Below are positions 13,047-25,600 of a stretch of 64,000 nucleotides of DNA, one piece after another. The stretch's first letter is position 1; each line of letters starts with the position of its first letter. A program made the translations under genes and the position numbers. Origin of the DNA: Phoenix dactylifera (lineage: Eukaryota > Streptophyta > Magnoliopsida > Arecales > Arecaceae); contig NC_052404.1 in the NCBI RefSeq assembly GCF_009389715.1, forward strand, positions 8,578,745-8,642,744, written 5' to 3'. The notes under the pieces are model-generated. The model saw only the letters and a list, made by a program, of their open reading frames with translations. It ran no database searches and was not told the DNA's origin.

Positions 13047-13342
13047 GTGGTAGTCTAGTGGTAAGGGGATGATAATTCCGTCCAAGTTGCCCGGGTTCGA
13101 AACGCAACGGACGTCGATTAAATTAGGGGCGATTATGCTTTCCTTCCACTTGTACCAAGGTGACGCTAGGGTGACGTACCCACACGTGTGGCGGTGAGCC
13201 CACGGGTCGGAGAAGGCACGCGAAACCTGCGACCTGTATCGAACATTCCCTGATGGAAGGGGGGCCCAGTGGGAGCTGCTACGCGGGTGGGCTGGTCCCT
13301 CCCCCTCCCCTCCTATTTTGCACCAAAAAAAAAAAAAAAAAG
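13047..13342 (+). mobile_element. tRNA-derived SINE with target-site duplication (copy B)
   Basis: Counterpart of the element at 5827-6122, flanked by the same 12-bp repeat at 13035-13046 and 13343-13354. It differs by one extra A just after the B box and one fewer A in the tail. Confidence 0.88.
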
Positions 13343-14115
13343 AAAGATGCAGGCCCTGTAGGATCAAGTGACTAAGGTGAAAATTTGATGAAGCTAAGTA
13401 TGTAATAGAGTATAAAAAATAGGGACAATGATCTGGTACTGTGTGTTAGCTGTATTCCACACCGACATTTTGTCATGGCTCTTTGACGTTAACGCGTATC
13501 TATCAAATTCTGTCGCTGGCTCGTCATTCACCTATCTGATCTCATGGGCGCAATGCAACTTCCAGTAGAATAAATGGATACGTTATAAAATAGATTTCTT
13601 GCTCCTTTGTTGCTTGAGGCCCAAGGTTGTTGTACTTGGTGACACACATGCTTGTACTATTACTTAGGCCCCAAGTCTACTAATATTGAGAGATTTACGT
13701 GCCAATGAGATCATCACCAATGATTGGACGTTATATAAATAAAAAAAACAAATGATGTGGCGAAAAGATTATGAAAAAGTGAGAGTGATCACGCTTCTCT
13801 CATGTATTAAAGAACTTAAATTAAAAGTAAAAACACAAACAAAAAAAATGCATCCATGCATGAGGACACAAGCACAAAAAATGCCATGCGCGATCCTCGT
13901 GTGTGTGTGTATATATATATACCTTTTCGTTTCTATCATTTACGAAAAAGTAGAACTAAAATTAAAATTAAAGAGAAGACATAAGAAAGCAGAGATCAAA
14001 AACGCCATTCTACGTTGCACCTTTTTGAATTGGCCTTGTAACTTGTCTCCCATAAGGGACTTCTTTTTGAGTATTTTTTGAGCTACCATAGCCTCGCTAA
14101 GATTTTGATGGAAGG

Positions 14116-14526
14116 GTGATCTCTAGTGTTTGGAGTGCTTATGCAAAATACCACAAAGGTAGGGCGGGGCGGGGCCATGCTCGACGCGTGTTGCGGGCTC
14201 GAGCAATCATGCTGGAGAGTGATTCGGCTACGGTGATCGGTTGGATTCAGAAAGGCATCGACAGTGTGGGTGGGTGTCATCCTTTGCTTCAAGACATCTG
14301 AACTATGGTTAGTGGAGGCATGGCATTCCAGGCCATGTATATTTATAGAGAGGCTAACGGAGCAACGAAGTAGGTGGTCTTGTATATGGCCAATCATTCG
14401 GAGGTGTCCTGTGGATTGGAAAGAGGGAGCTGCCTATAGCGCTCTATGATATTTTTTTTTTTGAATATTTTCATACTAAAATTGTATGAATCAACCATTT
14501 TAGCCAAAAAAAAAAAAAAAAAAAAA
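14116..14526 (+). mobile_element. 5'-truncated LINE tail (copy B)
   Basis: Counterpart of 6897-7306 with the same frame shift, the same TAG in the RNase H-like domain and an A21 tail at 14506-14526. Confidence 0.75.
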
Positions 14527-15074
14527 GCCACGGAGGCAGCAAGTCAATAGCTACTGCTTAAGAAATTGGGATACTAAGTGCAAGTAAAGGGATATCCATC
14601 TGGCTGTTTATATATATACTCATACAGTGCAAGGCGCGTGGTGGATCATGCTCTTGTATGGAAATTTCATAGAGGTTGTCTCTATACAAGCATTAATTTT
14701 TTTTCAAGGGAAGGAAATCATATGGCATTGCTTTCGTTTTCACATTTGGCACCAACGCAGGAGAATTACCGTAAAGTAAACAAACTCAAAAACCCTTTTT
14801 AACATACTAGGATGGCTCACTCAAAAAATTTCAGTTGCACTTCTATGTTCTCAGAGTTTACTTAAGGATTTGTAAAGCCAGGAAGTTAATCAAATAAGAT
14901 TTATTATTGCGTATCATATATCGATATCCTTGCAACTTGCCTACTTAAAATCGTTTTCCATTGAGCTCATATGACTGCATTTTTCTAATGTTACATATTA
15001 AGAGACCTCTGGTGCTGAAAGTTGCAAAAATTTCAAACTGTCGTAGAAAAATATGATTCTCCTCAACGTTTCTG

Positions 15075-15260
15075 AGAGCATTTGGTATAGAATAATTTTT
15101 CCAAGATCAAGAATGATATTTGGTTGCATCATGGTAATTCTACATAGCACCGATGTCAAATTGCCTCCACTCAAATCACCATCAAACCCAGTGATGGAAT
15201 ACAAGTCCTTGAGGTCGGGATCCAAGAGCATTCTAGAAGAGTGATCTAGGCCTGAAATTT
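15075..15260. repeat. GCATTTGGTAT-type dispersed repeat (copy B)
   Basis: Counterpart of 7855-8040 in the second block, related to the element at 54258-54480. Confidence 0.6.
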
Positions 15261-15348
15261 GAGAATAAAAATTCCTTCAATTCAGAAAAAAATTGATATA
15301 TCAACATGCTAATAATATATTATATCAATTATTTATATATATATATAT

Positions 15349-15386
<38 letters not shown>

Positions 15387-15746
15387 TATTATATATATAT
15401 ATATATATATATTATATTTATGATATATATTATACTATAATATATTTATATTATTAATAAATTAATAAATATATTTTTATGGAATATATTAATGATAGTT
15501 TTGGTATTTATGGCCAATGATTACAGGTTACTCAAGAAATCTTTAATTGTTGAAACATGGTGTATTAAACACGATGATCAAAGATTAAATTACTCAAGAT
15601 AAGAATTATTAATGATTTAAGATTACTTTGATGATTCCATTTGGATGCACAATTGTCTCAGGCTTGTTGACAAAACCAAAACCAAGCGGAAGCGGTTGAA
15701 CCGTTCGCCCCTCGCTATCTTCTTTCGTGCTGGGTCGGATTTGTCG

Positions 15747-15876
15747 TGCCACGTCTCTTTCCGAAACGCGCACGTGAAAATCCAACGGCCAGAAGTCGCA
15801 GCTCTTCTACGTGGCATAATCCTATGCCTAACATCTTGCCCGCAACGACAAGCCTACATAAGTGCTGACGTGGCAT
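15747..15876 (+). promoter_or_regulatory. Cluster of four ACGT-core motifs upstream of CRF
   Basis: CCACGTCTC (about 15749), CACGTGAAA (15771), TACGTGGCAT (about 15808) and GACGTGGCAT (about 15867) fall within 130 bp, roughly 1 kb upstream of the CRF start codon. ACGT cores, especially ACGTGGC, are binding sites for plant bZIP factors, including ABA-response factors. A role in regulating this gene is inference from position and density. Confidence 0.45.
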
Positions 15877-16889
15877 CAAACCAAAAGACGAAATTACCTC
15901 TTCTAATTGTTGTATTTCGTTCCACTACCAGGGTTCCATGAATCAGACGGCCTATAATCATTGATGATCATTGATAGAGATACGCGTCGCATCAAATGCA
16001 CAGCGCCGCACTAAACGAATCGTAATAGTAATAGAAAATTGGAATTTTTTATTAATTAAACGGTTCAAACGAGTCACTGGTCCAGCTTTTAGATTAGTGG
16101 GCTCGAGATGTACCATGAGATCAGACGGTTTCGGCGGGCTAGACCGGAGCCTCGAACCGAGATGGAGACCATGGCAGCACGCCGGTGGACCCGACAGCGG
16201 CGGCTGGTCCTTCCTCGTGCCGAACTGATGACGCCTGTCGCTCCTGAAATTACCAAAATGCCCTTCCACGGGGTTGCTCCTCCCGAAGCAGTTACACCGT
16301 TCTCTTATTACGTTGTAAGTTTTGATTGGTTAGTCCGGCAAACAACGTTGGTGGGCTCCACAGGAGATGAGAACGGCATTCCTGAGGTTACGCTCGTTTC
16401 CGTAATACAGATCTGGGATGTACGATCAGAGCCGTTGAAACCATGAGTCCCATTCTGAGACTACAATTAGTGGAAAGGGGGCATTTCGGGAATTGAGTAG
16501 ATGATAAGGTCGCAGTACCTCGCCACTCCCCCACCTTCAACCTTTTCCTTTATTTGTCCACTTCTCTGCTCCCCTCGTCGCGCGCTCTCTCTCTCGCCCG
16601 AGATCCGGTTGGAACTCTTCTAGGTCTGTGTCTCTTAATCGAAAACTAGTGTGTTCTCCAAAGAAAAAGAGTGATCGAAGCTTCTTTTTTTTTCCGTTAA
16701 TCTTGGGGATTTTCTGGATCTTTGAGGTGGGAATAATTAAGAGATGCCTCTCTAGTGATTTTTACTGTATTTTTTTTGAAATTTTTGATCCTTGAGCTGT
16801 TCTCAACTCGGGGTTCTTGAAATCGTTTTGAGAATTCTTTTGATGAAACCGCGAATCGAATCCTATAGTTTGATCTGTGGCTCCGTGCG

Positions 16890-17663
16890 ATGAGCCGCAG
16901 GCCAAGTATCTCCGGCAAGCCGGAGAAGTTCTCCGAGCACGTGACCACGACCAGGAAGACGGTTTCCGGCAACAAACTTGCTGGAGATCTGAAAAGACAT
17001 GGGGCGGAGGGGCGCTGCCTGCGGAAGGTCGTCCGGATCTCCTTCACCGACGCGGATGCTACAGATTCCTCGTCGAGCGACGAGGAAGCCGGCGGAATAG
17101 CCCGGCGGCGGGTGAAGCGGCACGTGCACGAGATAGGGATCGAGGTGGTCCCCACGGCTCGCCAGGTACCGCTGCCGAAGCGGCCGGCGAGGGGGCCGGA
17201 GGCGAACGATCGGAAGAGGTTCCGCGGCGTCCGGAGACGGCCATGGGGCCGCTGGGCGGCGGAGATCCGCGACCCGACTCGGCGGAAGCGGGTGTGGCTC
17301 GGGACCTTCGACACGGCCGAGGAAGCGGCCGCCGTGTATGACAGCGCCGCCGTCAAGTTAAAAGGAGCCAACGCCGTCACGAACTTCCCCACCGAACCGG
17401 CGGTCGCCGTCACCAACGACTCCTCCGGCAAGAGCGACGATTCCTCCTACCCCTTCCCCTCCCCGACGTCCGTCCTCCGTCTAGGCGGAGACCAGAGGCC
17501 GTTCGACTTTCTCGGCTACGGCGACGTGGACGCCTTCGGCTTCAGTGTGGAGCCGCCGTTGTGTTGGACGGACTTCTACTTACCCAAGCGGCAGTACTGG
17601 GAAGCGGATGAGTTCGGCGACTTCGACGCCGACGATTTCTCGCTCGAAATCGTTACCTTCTAG
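16890..17663 (+). CDS. CRF: Cytokinin response factor, AP2/ERF group VI transcription factor
   Basis: Intronless gene of 257 residues. The CRF domain lies at about 45-85 ([20 protein letters not shown], then VKRHVHEI). It is followed by a single AP2/ERF DNA-binding domain at about 110-167 ([19 protein letters not shown], then [14 protein letters not shown]) with the Ala and Asp typical of ERF rather than DREB proteins. SPTSVL at 191-196 matches the SP(T/S)-type putative MAP-kinase site found in CRFs, and the C-terminus is acidic ([11 protein letters not shown]), suiting an activation domain. CRFs act in the nucleus downstream of cytokinin two-component signalling and bind GCC-box-like DNA. 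The ATG at 16890 is the first one followed by the full family architecture. The coding region is much richer in GC than its flanks, which gives long false antisense frames. The leader is inside the duplicated block; the coding sequence is present once. Confidence 0.93.
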   Translation: MSRRPSISGKPEKFSEHVTTTRKTVSGNKLAGDLKRHGAEGRCLRKVVRISFTDADATDSSSSDEEAGGIARRRVKRHVHEIGIEVVPTARQVPLPKRPARGPEANDRKRFRGVRRRPWGRWAAEIRDPTRRKRVWLGTFDTAEEAAAVYDSAAVKLKGANAVTNFPTEPAVAVTNDSSGKSDDSSYPFPSPTSVLRLGGDQRPFDFLGYGDVDAFGFSVEPPLCWTDFYLPKRQYWEADEFGDFDADDFSLEIVTF

Positions 17664-18852
17664 TACTTCCAAATACGAGGACGAAAATACCCTAATCACA
17701 CTCAGGTGCCAGCGTGCATCCTCCATGGGTAGTATCGTCTTTTCCTATTAGCAATTTTCCCCTGTTGAGTGTGTAACGGCGAGTTTTTGTTAGTGGAGTG
17801 GCGATAGTTTCCTGGCTATTTATTCATATTATTTTATTTTAGTTATAAAAATGGTTAAATTAACACATTCTTTTTGTGTGTGTGGGACACGCGGACGTCG
17901 GGGGGAAGGATACCGTTCCTTAAATGCCACGCCTCTCCCGCGTGGAAAAGCCGGAGATCTCTCCCTTCTTTTCTAAAAAAAAAATTTAAGACAATTGTAC
18001 TCTAATAGCAATAAAAATTGTGAAATGATCACGTTGCACGATCTCTGCCGTGTGATAAGAGTGATGGTGATGAAGGAGTCTTGCACTCTCTCGCCTGACC
18101 AAAATTTTCTTAACTCAGTTGGCAGCTATTATCTTCTTCTTTCTTTCTTTCTTCTCCTCCTTCTTCTTTTTATTAACTCAGTTGGCAGCTATTAACTCAG
18201 TTGGTAGTTTAATTAAATAAGCTACGGATACATGGTACATCGTATAGGCTACTCCAGTGGACTACCGGGTGAGGGCAATTTCGTAGATTTTCCGAACGTC
18301 GATGGCGGTTTCTAGCGAAAGCGGGGGTCGATGGGGACGTGGCCTAGTTGGAGGCACGATCCGGGGGTCCATCCCACATCCGATGGTCCTCGATCTAAGA
18401 TGATTTAATCACGTGTGGAATAGGATACCTCAGCTCCCGCTTGATTTGAGATTCTGTGGAGCCCACTGCTCACGATAACGCCAGTGGGCGACACGGATCG
18501 GTTCGCACCAATCGCTTCTCCGACCCACATGTGCCAATAGATCTCCACCGAGAGAGTAACGTGGGTTTAGGCGGCACCCAACTTTCCCTGCACGAGTGAG
18601 GCAATCGTCCTGGCACCATCACCGCAATTCGAGCTTGTATCTGTTAAGTAATACTTAGAAAACATAAAGAAAAATGTATTTTGATTTGTTTATATTAGAA
18701 ACTTTTTTTTTTTTTGAAAACAATCTATCAAATAGTACTAATACTACTCCCATGTGAAGCCCAGGTGGATTGGACCCGCTACATCTTACCCTCTTTAGCT
18801 CAAAGAGGAAAAGGCAGAAGGAAGTAGAGAGCTGAAGAAAGATACCGTCAAC
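17664..18852. other. CRF 3' flank and intergenic DNA
   Basis: It contains the CRF 3' untranslated region and AT-rich DNA. TTAACTCAGTTGGCAGCTAT occurs about three times at 18111-18205, separated by a pyrimidine run of TTC units. I see no gene or intact transposon. Confidence 0.5.
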
Positions 18853-19093
18853 CGGTGTGGTCCAGGTTTGAAACGCGCGGGCGTCCATTAAATATAGAGA
18901 CCGGATGCTCCTCGTCTGGACGCGCTCGGTAGAAGCGGTTTCTGATCCAGCTAGCACTAAGATGGCATTGGGGTAACGTACTCACACGTGTAATAACGCA
19001 CGGGTCGGAGAGGGTATGAGTGTATTGTCTATTCGCATGGAACATTCTCTCGTGGAAGAGGAGCCTCTTTATTTTAACGGAAAAAAAAAGAAG
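18853..19093 (+). mobile_element. 5'-truncated SINE with target-site duplication
   Basis: Starts inside the tRNA-like head (GGTCCAGGTTTGAAACGCG) and carries the family body motifs, including CACACGTG, CACGGGTCGGAGA and GGAACATTC, ending in an A-rich tail. GATACCGTCAAC (18841-18852) and GATGCCATCAAC (19094-19105) flank it as a slightly diverged 12-bp target-site duplication. This places it in the same family as 5827 and 36501, older than the 5827 copy. Confidence 0.78.
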
Positions 19094-19105
19094 GATGCCA
19101 TCAAC

Positions 19106-20284
19106 GTAATTTAGTGTGGAGATTTATGTGAAAATAGTTGGCCCACCAAAGACCAGATCGAGGCATTGCCCGGAAGAAAGAAAAAAAGGGACGGGACTGA
19201 GAGAGACAAGGACATCCAAGTTCTGGTAGGTCAATATTGGTTCACATGCTTTGATTTATTACTGAGACAAAATATGCATCAAGGACGACATGCCGTAGAA
19301 ACAGGCATATGAATATATTTGTTTGGCAGAAGGGAAGATGTGAGCTATGATTTGTATTTCCTGATCTTTGAATAGATTTTGGATGGAATAGAATGGCAGA
19401 TAAAAAGCAAATGTGTAAAAATAACCCCCTCCCCATAACCGGGAGAGAGAGAATCGTGCTGTTGGGCTGCTTGGTAGAAAATAACAGGAACGATTGGCAT
19501 AACAGAGGAAGGGGTTATTTGCATGTTGATAGTTCTGCAAGAGATCAATGTTTTCAAACTGCTTTCGAACATTGGTCCTTTGTCATATTGGGGACCAAGA
19601 TTTGTTTAACTTTTTAGCTTCAGCAATGTGGATATTGTACTTTTAGATGACGACGACAATGACGACTACGACACGGTATATTAACTTTTCAAGCAAGTGT
19701 TTGTCTAGCTTGTTGGTTTAGCAACATGATCTCCAAAGCAAAATATCAATGATCATAAACTCAAAAAATAATTAAACTAATGCTAAATCTGGCCGCTCGA
19801 GAGAGTAGATTTTCGTCTATCACCATAAAGTTTGGGTTCTTAAAAATAAAAATATTTTTTATTTGATTTTTTATAGAGAAAGCCTGGAAGATTTGCCGTT
19901 ATTATAATTATATAAATCCGAATTTTTGGAGATGCACCATTCAAAATTAGTAGATACGTATTATTATTAGTTCAAGATGCGTTGATGCTGGAAGTGTATT
20001 ATAGCCTACACTCGTAGATAAAATTACTGGTAGAATATGGATCTAATGACTTTTATTATGAAATTCAACGTAATTCCTCATCTCTTATTCAAAGATGGGG
20101 CATCAATAATAGAGCAAATATCATCTCTTATTCGTAAAATTAACGTGCCTCAATTTGTTTCCTCCATAAGTCGGACGCATTTGATGACAGCCGCAAGATT
20201 ATCGTAGGCGTAGGTCACGTTTTCAGGTCAAAAACGTCGGCCCAGAGGAGTAAGGCGACATTTTTCGGCTTTCGCCCGAATTTA
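19106..20284. other. Intergenic DNA upstream of the thioredoxin gene
   Basis: AT-rich sequence with no supported gene, RNA or element. The final part, from about 20150, becomes more GC-rich and is probably the thioredoxin promoter. Confidence 0.4.
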
Positions 20285-22574
20285 ATGTTAGCGCTTGCCG
20301 TCAACCCCACTTTGACATCGTCGTTCTTCGCTCAGATTTCTCCTCCTTGGCTCCTTCCCAAAATCTACGGTTTCTTCGATCAAAATTATCGTTGGATTCT
20401 TTTGCCGAGAACAGTATCTCACGGCGAAATTGGCGAAGAGATTTTTAGGTATTTTCCTTTCCTTGTCAAGGCTTAAATTTCCATGTTTTCGGATCCTGGA
20501 GAGTTCGAATTGCTTCTTGGTTAAATCAGCGCATGGTTAGATGTCTTAACGGACAGGCTCTTTGTTTAATTGATGCAGATGGTTGTGTGAAAAGCTTCTT
20601 GGTTAAATTTACCGGTAGTTTAGAGATGTTAGTGAACGGGTTCCATATTAGCCGCTTAGTTTACGTTTATATTGGTTAAATTAGTGCAACCGCATCTGCC
20701 TGTGTCGTAATTTTAATGCTGAGCAACTCAAGAATGGCACATGAGATGATTGGTGAAATGTTTGACACGGTTGGAAGTTATAGTTGATGCTTTATTCTTC
20801 ATGGGTTCTGAAAGTTGCTGGTAAGTTGTAAGGGTAAAACCTGCTAATCTTGCTAGCTGAAGGTTGCCTTTTCTGGCAGTCATTTAGTTTTGCAAATGAA
20901 CCTCTTGATGACTATCGACTATAATTCAGAATTTATGTTATGTGTTAAGCGCAATTGTTTTGTCCAGTGGATCTAGCCTTAGACTGTATTTTAATGCCAC
21001 ACAGAACATAATTTGTGAACTCTTATGCATCACAGCATTTTTATCTTTGTCGATTCTTTGCACTGTGTCCTTTTTTATGTATGTTTTATTTTTTTGGTAA
21101 AATTTGATATAAGTTTTCTCAGTTCGAAGTTAACAAGTAAAATGTGCAAGTTTTTGAGGTCCATGAACCATAACAAATGACTGAGTATATTACAAATATC
21201 GTGACAAGCCTTATTCCGTCTATCTAACTTCGACATAAATATCGTAATCTTGACCACAGCTAAATGCGCGATGATGCATAATATTGTTAGAAGATTGTCA
21301 TACAAAATGCAGCCATGGACATAGAAATAATCAGTGATAATTCAAAGTTGAACTTTGTGGGCCATGTGTTTCCTTTTGTTCTACTCAAGATTTTTGCTTG
21401 TTTTGCAACTATTATTACCAGATCTCTTTTCATAATATTCTTAGTTGCATCCCACCTTCTCAACTTACATTCCATTTGATTGCTTCTTTCGTTGGAGCCA
21501 TTTACACACATGCTGGAACCTTATAAACTAGTTTTCATCATATAATCCCTGCTATACACCTATCTAAGTCTCTTTTGGCGTATTTATTTGCACCTTTGCA
21601 CTACTTTATGGTGGGACATTACGGATCATGGTTTCCTTTTTGTTTAACTCAAGACCGATATCTATTTTGCAACCAGTTTCACCAAAACCGTTCTCGCAAT
21701 ATTCTGGAATGTGTGACTACCACTTTAGTGCCATATATCATCTGGTGCAACCGAAAGAGCCTTATAAACTGGCTATCATCACTTAACCTCTGTCATACTA
21801 TTGGCATTTCTTTTGGTGAATTCACTGTGCATCCTTTTTTATTTTTCTAGTTTTACAACAATCTAACCAAAACTATCATGTTGTTTTTTTACTAATCATA
21901 AAACTAAAGCCATGCTAATAAGTTGTTTTCTGGTACCTCTCGGTCATCATTTTTTCCCCTGAAGTGTTCTCTCTATGCATATTCCCTCTATAGTTGCATT
22001 CCTTGCACTTCCTGGTGCATTATGTATCCACCTCAGTGTTCTCATCTCTATGGTGTCAATTGCATATTTATTGCCACTATTTTGATTCATAGAACAATGT
22101 TGTCATATATTAAGATATTCACTTAAGTATTATCATATTTTCAATGTTCCTATTTTTCTGGACATGTCTGATTGCCTAAATGTGAACTCACACTCTAATA
22201 TCATCATACTGCTATCCTATAAGATATTGACTTTGTCTCACAAGAAGGTATGGGAAAATAATGGGCTGTTGGAAAACTAATGATAGCATTAATATCTTGT
22301 TGTCATAAGATATTTCTTCAACGTATTCTTTATTTACTTGTCACATATGATCATCACTTGATGTCTGATTAAATAGCCTGATTTCAATAAGAACATTATA
22401 CAAATATCTTCTGGTGGTTCTTTTCAAAGTTTATTTTCAGTTACCTGGAGCATATATGTGGTTATGATATGCAGAATAATCTGTCCTTCTGCTCTTTCCC
22501 TCTAGGTATCTAAACTTTTCAATTCAATGACATTAGTTTTTGCTAATGATTTCTTTGTCATTTTCTATTTCCAG
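20285..22574 (+). other. Probable 5' leader exon and leader intron of the thioredoxin gene
   Basis: A leader exon probably ends at 20448 (TTTTTAG then GTATTTTC) and resumes at 22575 after TTTTCTATTTCCAG, 46 bases before the start codon. That gives a leader intron of about 2.1 kb. The boundaries are inferred from splice motifs and are not confirmed. The intron contains no recognisable element. Confidence 0.5.
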
Positions 22575-22620
22575 AAAAAGCTGGTGATCCTGTTTTCTTG
22601 ACTGGAACTCCTTAGATCTG

Positions 22621-25600
22621 ATGGGAATCTGCTTGGGAAAGGTTAGTTATGATATATAAAATACATGGAAACTATAGCTGATCATGGGCCGAGCAACGGG
22701 CCTAAATTCTATTCATTTTTAATTGGCCTTCAGGCCGGGCCTATTTAAAATTTGATCCTCTTTGTGCCCAAGCCCAGCTCATGATCAGCTCTAATGGAAA
22801 CTCATAACGAAATTCAGTGAATGCAGTGCAATGTGTAGATAAATAACTAGTGTTTCTTGTTATGTGATTTCATAGTGAAACATGGAAGTATGTGGGTACA
22901 CAAATGTGTGTGTTGGGCAATGGAGTGGGTTGGGGGAGAGGGGGCAGTGTACGGGTGATGGTGGCAGGCATGAAGATGAGCTTTTAAGTCACTGTTATAT
23001 GGTCTGAGCTTTGAGCTTCCAAACATCTTCTGTTTAACATCACACTTGTCACATTCTTTGGTTTTTTGACCTTGCAAGAAACCTAATAACATTACAAATT
23101 TAATTGAACACTGGAAAAGATTTCAGTTTTAAACACTCCATTATTCTTGATTGTACACAAGCCTTCTCATCACATGCACAGACAGATATCTATATATTGA
23201 AATATTACGTACAAATGTTTATGCATATATACATGTATGTATGTGTATTTATATTTATGTTTGTATATGTGTGTGTGCTTGTGGGCATGTCTGTCTTTGC
23301 ACATTTGTATGCGTGTGGCCGTGTGCGCATGTACCTTTATACCTGTTGGTTTATCTCGGTACTGGATCGGTGTGTTCATGCTTTCCTTGGCAACCTTTTT
23401 ATAATTATATGACTGCATAGTAAAATAAAATGGTGACCAACTAATAGCTTTTGTTCTCTCATCATTCGTAGTATGGGGGCCGTGGTGACTCTGATGACAT
23501 AGACTTCAGAGCTGGAAATGTGCATGCAATTACTACCAAAGAGAGCTGGGAGGAGAAGATTGCAGAAGCAAACAAAGATGGCAAGCTGGTAAGCAACTTG
23601 ATAGGACCCACAATCTAGACACAGGGGCATATGCATGCAGCGCGCGCGCGCGCACACAAATGTCCATGTGCACATAAACTTAGCACTTTTAATGTTCACT
23701 CTTATGCAAGGTTCATTGTCTCGATACCGGACTCCATACTGGTGCCATACTAGCACAGTATCGGTACAGAGTTTTTAAGTTTCCAAAATCCACATACAAG
23801 GAAGTGGGGTTTTATATAAATATGCTTGTGTGCATGTGGTAATTTAACTGCACATATTAACATGCATCTGTGTGGCCTGCAATGAAAAAAAGAAGTATGG
23901 TAAAAATCTATAAAATATATCATGTGCTTATTAAGAGGTTCTAGCATCCATAAGTCTGAGCACATCAGATTCAATATTGCCAACGTGATTGTTATATAAT
24001 ATCATTATTGTCGGCTCAAGCACCAAAAAATTGAGGGCATTTATCTGATAGTATCAGTCTGAACTCTGGATATGGCCTTGAATACTACATCTAAAGAACT
24101 GGCAGTCTTGTACCAAAAAAAAAAAAGAACTGGCAGTCCAGCTTTTATCAATCACCTTGCTTTAAATACAAACTTAGACCATTTACGAGCATGCAAGATG
24201 CAGATAAACATTAGACATGCATGTCCATGCTAGGTGTTTGAATTCCAAATCATAGCTTCCATGTTGATCAGAGAGTTTGGGAGTGTGAATTTTGACTTTT
24301 TTGTTTAATACTGAGCACACCTTTGTCAACTTAAAGCCCTCGCATGTTTTATTCAATGTTCTAGGTTTTCATGCAAATCACATATATGTTTTCTTCCACA
24401 GGTTGTGGCAAATTTCAGTGCATCTTGGTGTGGCCCATGCAGAATGATGGCACCTGTTTATGCTGAGCTGTCTGAGAAGTATCCTTCTCTCATGTTCCTG
24501 ACAATTGATGTGGATGAGTTGATGGTATGATCTGCTCTTATCTTCAATCTTGCCCTTTGCACGTTCTGTTTGATGCTTTCAACAGCTACTTTTTCTGATG
24601 GTCCGTTGTTTCTTTTTACATATATTTCCAATTAAGCATTGAATGTAGTCTTTTCAGATCTACTTTTTGGTTAGTTTCATATCGGTCTTGGCTGAATTCA
24701 ATCAGTTTTGACTGAAAGGGATTGGTTTTAGCCGAAACTTAAACCTTGGTTACAATTATTGAATCATCATCATCATCATTGTTATCCCAAATGCGCTATT
24801 GATGCTTGTTATCTTGTTCTCTACCTCATGGTTTCCGCCACCTTATTCTTTGTTGTTACAATTGATATTTCTTTCATCTTTGCTTTTGCCTTGGTAATAT
24901 AGCACACCTATTGGTTCAGCCACTAATCCCACTTGGTTTCTTAGGACAAGTGAGATCCCTATTAAGTGGCTAAGGATGTAACCAGAGTTGTTATGATCTC
25001 TCATGTGATGTTTTGTATGATGAGCAAGCAGTTCTGTTATTAGCAGTTCTGTTATTGGGTCATTGTTGACTATGGTTCTCAATTATGAAGATTCAGATGA
25101 AATAGTTGTGTCAGGGAAAGCTGAATAATCGTTATTAAACTTCTGTACTTTGGGGAGTCAGTTGTTTATTAATATTCTAAGTTATAAATTGATGGTTCAG
25201 GAAGAAGGCATGAAATGAGATCCTTCATTATTATTTTAATCTCTGTGGAAGCCTATCAAACCAAGATTCTATTATTTCTGCAGTCAGCTTGGTGCCAGCA
25301 GATCTTTACCATGTTTGTAGTCTTTCGTCATGTTGTATGGCTTCAATCCTGTTTCAGCACCACTCACTCCAAGGGCGAATTGCATATAAAGACAGAGCCT
25401 CAGCTTAGCACATGGAATTTTTCTAGTTTTGTTTAAGCCTTACGATTCTGAAAAAAACTTGTGCCTGAACATCAACCATTGTTTGAGTCAATATCGGGTC
25501 AAATTTTTGGATAACCAACTGAATATTTTGTTAAAGCCCTTGTCTACCAACCTATATGTTGTTTCTCAGACTCACTGCTACGCATACAAGCAACCAAAAG

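Larger units (their letters stand above)
9736..16856. repeat. 7,121-bp block, copy B of the near-identical direct duplication
   Basis: It begins with the first base after the N run and continues without a break into the CRF gene. Its contents repeat copy A at an offset of 7,219-7,221 bases. Several short reading frames translate identically in both copies, supporting the absence of substitutions. Between the separately listed elements the DNA is AT-rich and non-coding. Confidence 0.95.

Noticed and set aside
16697-17431. 244-codon minus-strand frame and 154-codon plus-strand frame over CRF
   Set aside because: Shadows of a GC-rich coding region; they have no domain, while the CRF frame has complete CRF and AP2 domains.
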